Source of the DNA: Erythroxylum novogranatense
Lineage: Eukaryota > Streptophyta > Magnoliopsida > Malpighiales > Erythroxylaceae
Direction of reading: 5' to 3'
Length of the DNA stretch: 64,000 nucleotides
NCBI GenBank assembly: GCA_029891385.1
Contig: CM057228.1
Location: 62,047,023-62,111,022, forward strand
The notes below the pieces were generated by a model. That model searched no databases and was not told the origin of the DNA. It was given only the letters and a program-made list of their open reading frames with translations. The translations under genes were made by a program, and so were the position numbers. Positions 61,148 to 64,000 of the stretch are shown one piece after another; position 1 is the stretch's first letter, and each line of letters begins with the position of its first letter.

Positions 61148-62430
61148 TGTTAGAGTAGTGCCCTAAAAGCAATCGCTTTTAGCTGCTTTTGTACAAAGTT
61201 GTGTACATATTTTATGAATAAATAAAGAAAGGCATATTTCATTAATTTGATGTTCATTATTTATGAATTGATATTGATCTATAAGCAAATTAATGAAGTC
61301 CATGGTACATGTCATAGCATGAAGGAAATTATGATGTGATCATACTATCGAGATTCCTATCATGTGCAATTATGTCAAGATTCAAATTATCCTAGTCATA
61401 GGATTACCAAATCGACATCAGAATCCGGAGAGACTAGCACATTTGAAGCTCCTTGATTTGATCAAGCAAAGGATCTCGTAAACCGTAAATATGAGATATT
61501 TAGGGTTGAGATGTGAATGCTTACTAGAGGTAGTAAGTACATTGGATGACCCGCTATGAGATCATCACATGGATGTCATATTCTAATGTCGGTGATAATC
61601 TCATCATAGCAATAGTGCAAATATCCTTGACTCGAGGTACTCAAGGATATCTTGATACCGACGTGCTTTGACTCCATTCCTTGTTGCCTTACAAAGGTCG
61701 CTCGTAGGTGGTGCTTGGGTGCAGCTTGAGGTGTTCAAGGTAATTGAGTAGCCAATAGAGGATTCACCACTACGTGATAGCAGAAGATGATACCCATGGC
61801 CTCTTGTCGTGGTCATTACTTGGAAATCTCGTCGAGTACATATGTCATGAAGAGTGTCTTCATGACATATAAAGTAATGAGTCCTGTGATCTAGAACCGA
61901 CATCACTTGGACTAGATTTGACGTAGTCAGTCTAGTAAGAGTTGACACTTTGCCCATACTCTTAATCAAGTGAGGTATAGCATGGTGAAAGGACGAATTG
62001 CACAGTAATTGTCTATGGAATGGTTCGTGATGTGGTTCATGATGAACATATGTTCATTCGTCAAACCAATTACTTTTCGATCAATTGAGGGTCATGATGT
62101 GTTGCTAGATACCGCTCATGACTTGCTTGGATTAAGTGTTAATCTAAGTAGCCAACATAACCGGGAACCTAATGGGTCACACGCATAAGAGTGATTCGGA
62201 GAATTCGTAAAATAGTTTTGGATAGAGATCCAATATATGGAGAGCAATAGGACTAAATGGATCCCGATGAGATCGAGATATGTCCCGATGAGATCGCGAC
62301 ATCGATATTGCTAAGACAGGTCTTCGGTGTTTTTTCCCATACCGGGACTCGGTAGGACCGACCCCAGTGTGACTGGACCACTTTAGTATTTATATACATA
62401 TATATATCTTATTAATTAATTAAGTAATTA

Positions 62431-62462
<32 letters not shown>

Positions 62463-63007
62463 ATGTATGTGTGTGTGTGTGTGTGTGTGTTTACGTGGCA
62501 GAAGGAGAGAAGAACACTTATTTTAACTTTATATATATATATATATATAAAGGCTAAAGTGGAAGCCTTGTCACCATTTTGCATTTAATGTCTTTAAATT
62601 GTTAAAGACAAATAAAAGGGTGAGAATAAGGATGATGTTCGTGGGTTTTGGAGTAGAAAGGGTTTAGGAAACCAAACTTCTCCTCTCTTTGAAGCTCACG
62701 ATCATCTCCTCCAAGCTTCATTTTCTCCTCACCAAGTTTCTTCTTCAAGCTTCTCCTTAGCTCTCCAAGAACAAGGTAAGAGCTAGCACTCTCTCCCTTG
62801 TTCTAGCTATTCCCGGGTCAAAGGGTTTGCCCCGGTTAGGTTCTCCGATCTCTGCGTAGATACCATTAGAGACGGTCTCCTTTGGCCGTTATGGTTTGAT
62901 TTCGATATATAGACACATGGATCCTGACTTTCGGGAAGGTCCTGGAACAAAAAATTTTTGTTTTCCGCACCGTGTGCATGTGATGCACACACCGGGATTT
63001 TCCTACA
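61148..63007 (+). repeat. 3' LTR of copia C (1860 bp)
   Basis: TGTTAGAGTAGTGCC to GGGATTTTCCTACA. GAATAAATAAAG lies near 61216. It holds an (AT)n(GT)n microsatellite at about 62430-62490 that is much shorter in the 5' LTR piece (54570-54590). Confidence 0.92.
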
Positions 63008-64000
63008 ATGCAGACCTCAGTTATCCCTTCCACCTTGTGCTCTGCCTTTGAGAAGATTACTCGTCATTTTGTTTGGGGTGGCAAGGAGTCTGAAAAGAAA
63101 ATGGCACTCGTTGTTTGGAGTAAAGTGACGCAACCTAAATTAAGTGGGGGTTTTGCTTTTCGTGTTCCAAAAATGCTCAATGCTGCTTTTATAATGAAGT
63201 TGGCTTAGGAAGTCTTCTCTAATCATAAACCTCTTTGGGTGCGGGTGTTGGCTTCGAAATATAACTTCAAGCATTCCTCTAGTTCTTTTCCGGTTCCCCT
63301 GTGTAATTGCTCTAGTCTTTGGAAAGGTATTTGCGCTTATTGGGGAGAAGTTTCTTGCAATGCCTCGTGGTCAGTTGGTAATGGAACTTCAATCTATTTT
63401 TGGTTTGATCATTGGGTACCTGGTATTGTTGGGTCTTTGTTTCATATGGCTTTGAGGCCTATCCTAGAGGAGTTGATTGATAAATCCCTAAGTTTTTTTG
63501 TCAAGGATAATGGAGAGTGGAATTGGGATCTATTCGCTGGTTTCTTTTCAGAAGACACTTTCAGGCTCATTACAACAATTCATCCTCCTTCTTTTCAAGC
63601 TGGGGAGGATGTTGTTTATTGGAAGCTTTCTTCCTCGGGTAACTTTTCTATTAAATCGGCTTTTCATTACCTTACAGAAGCTACTACCAGTGACCATGAT
63701 AACTTCTGGAAGCTTATTTGGAAGTTAAAGGTGCAGCAAAGTATTAAAACTTTTGCTTGGCTTGTTCTAAATAATGGCATCATGACTAATGCGGAAAGAA
63801 GAAGACGTCATTTGTGTTCTTCGGTTGTTTGTCCTTTTTTGCAGTGATGAGTTAGAAGATGGTCTTCATGTGTTGCGAGGGTGTCTTCTAGCAACTCAAG
63901 TCTGGTGTTTCATTTTGCTTCATGATTATTATCAAGATTTTATGAGCTGTAATGATCTTTGTTCTTGGTTAAACTTCAATTTAAATATGCATGATCTTGT
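63008..64000 (+). pseudogene. LINE ORF2 C-terminal part (zf-RVT)
   Basis: Resumes the LINE after copia C: MQTSVIPSTLCSAFEKI, FVWGGKESEKKMALVVWSK, GFAFRVPKMLNAAFIMKLA then a stop, VLASKYNFK, WSVGNGTSIYFWFDHWVPG and VYWKLSSSGNFSIKSAFHY, then the zf-RVT domain LIWKLKVQQSIKTFAWLVLNN (about 63710) with NAERRRRHLCSS. After a shift near 63840 it reads towards DGLHVLRGCLLATQVW (cysteine retained). It leaves the window before the poly-A tail. Confidence 0.85.

Larger units (their letters stand above)
53473..63007 (+). mobile_element. Copia complex C (full element plus partial copy upstream)
   Basis: From left: an RNase H fragment (53473-54044) nearly identical to 60364-60935; a direct join into LTR sequence; LTR piece 54045-55118; primer site; a complete internal region (55133-61144); full 3' LTR 61148-63007. 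The upstream fragment belongs to a second copy of the same element. The whole lies inside the LINE. This is the least damaged of the three family members, but it still has stops. Confidence 0.85.
31459..64000 (+). mobile_element. LINE host, split by three LTR-element insertions
   Basis: One LINE in four pieces: 31459-31488, 41186-43678, 52014-about 53472, and 63008 to the window edge. Read in order they give ORF1 (N-terminus, DUF4283, zinc knuckle), then ORF2 (endonuclease, reverse transcriptase, C-terminal zf-RVT), in the expected order with almost nothing missing. The interruptions are copia B, a Ty3/gypsy element and copia complex C. The LINE has frameshifts and stops of its own and is inactive. 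Its 5' UTR start and its 3' tail are not defined in this window. Confidence 0.85.

Overview
This window is nuclear DNA of a flowering plant, most likely a dicot. The evidence is GT-AG introns, two ordinary plant genes, and AT-rich DNA full of Ty1/copia, Ty3/gypsy, LINE, CACTA and MITE sequence. I cannot name the species. Only about 4 kb (22.0-26.2 kb) is single-copy gene space. It holds a five-exon glutathionyl-hydroquinone reductase gene on + (22030-24212) and a three-exon DUF3537 multi-pass membrane protein gene on - (24623-26218). They converge tail to tail with 410 bp between stop codons.

Left arm (1-21.2 kb): a decayed Ty1/copia element A, entering from the left edge with its 3' LTR at 5084-6915; two gag-only copia-type remnants on -, at 7.7-9.65 kb and 16.4-18.45 kb; two copies of another LTR (LTR-R); an unidentified 4.57-kb insertion inside the second LTR-R copy; and the 3' end of an old LINE (19.17-21.25 kb) split by a PIF/Harbinger-like MITE. 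Right of the genes (27.75-30.1 kb) lies one end of a CACTA element with a broken Transposase_24-type gene.

Right arm (31.46-64.0 kb): the main structure is one LINE on + whose reading frames can be followed through three later insertions. Copia element B (31489-41180, 5-bp target duplication CTCCC) splits ORF1 a few codons after its start. A minus-strand Ty3/gypsy chromovirus of Tekay type (about 43679-52013) sits between the endonuclease and reverse transcriptase of ORF2. A copia complex C (about 53470-63007) sits between the reverse transcriptase and the C-terminal zf-RVT domain. The LINE runs off the right edge. Copia A, B and C belong to one family, with 1.8-1.9 kb LTRs, a tRNA-Met primer site, and an unusually long leader full of AAGTCGACTT palindromes and short hairpins.

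I found no bacterial-style system, CRISPR array, rRNA or tRNA gene. The signals most worth following are the covarying hairpins in the copia leader, the palindromes captured at the start of copia B's LTR, the nested LINE, and a recurrent CAG-to-CG difference among the copia copies that may be a sequencing artefact of methylated DNA.
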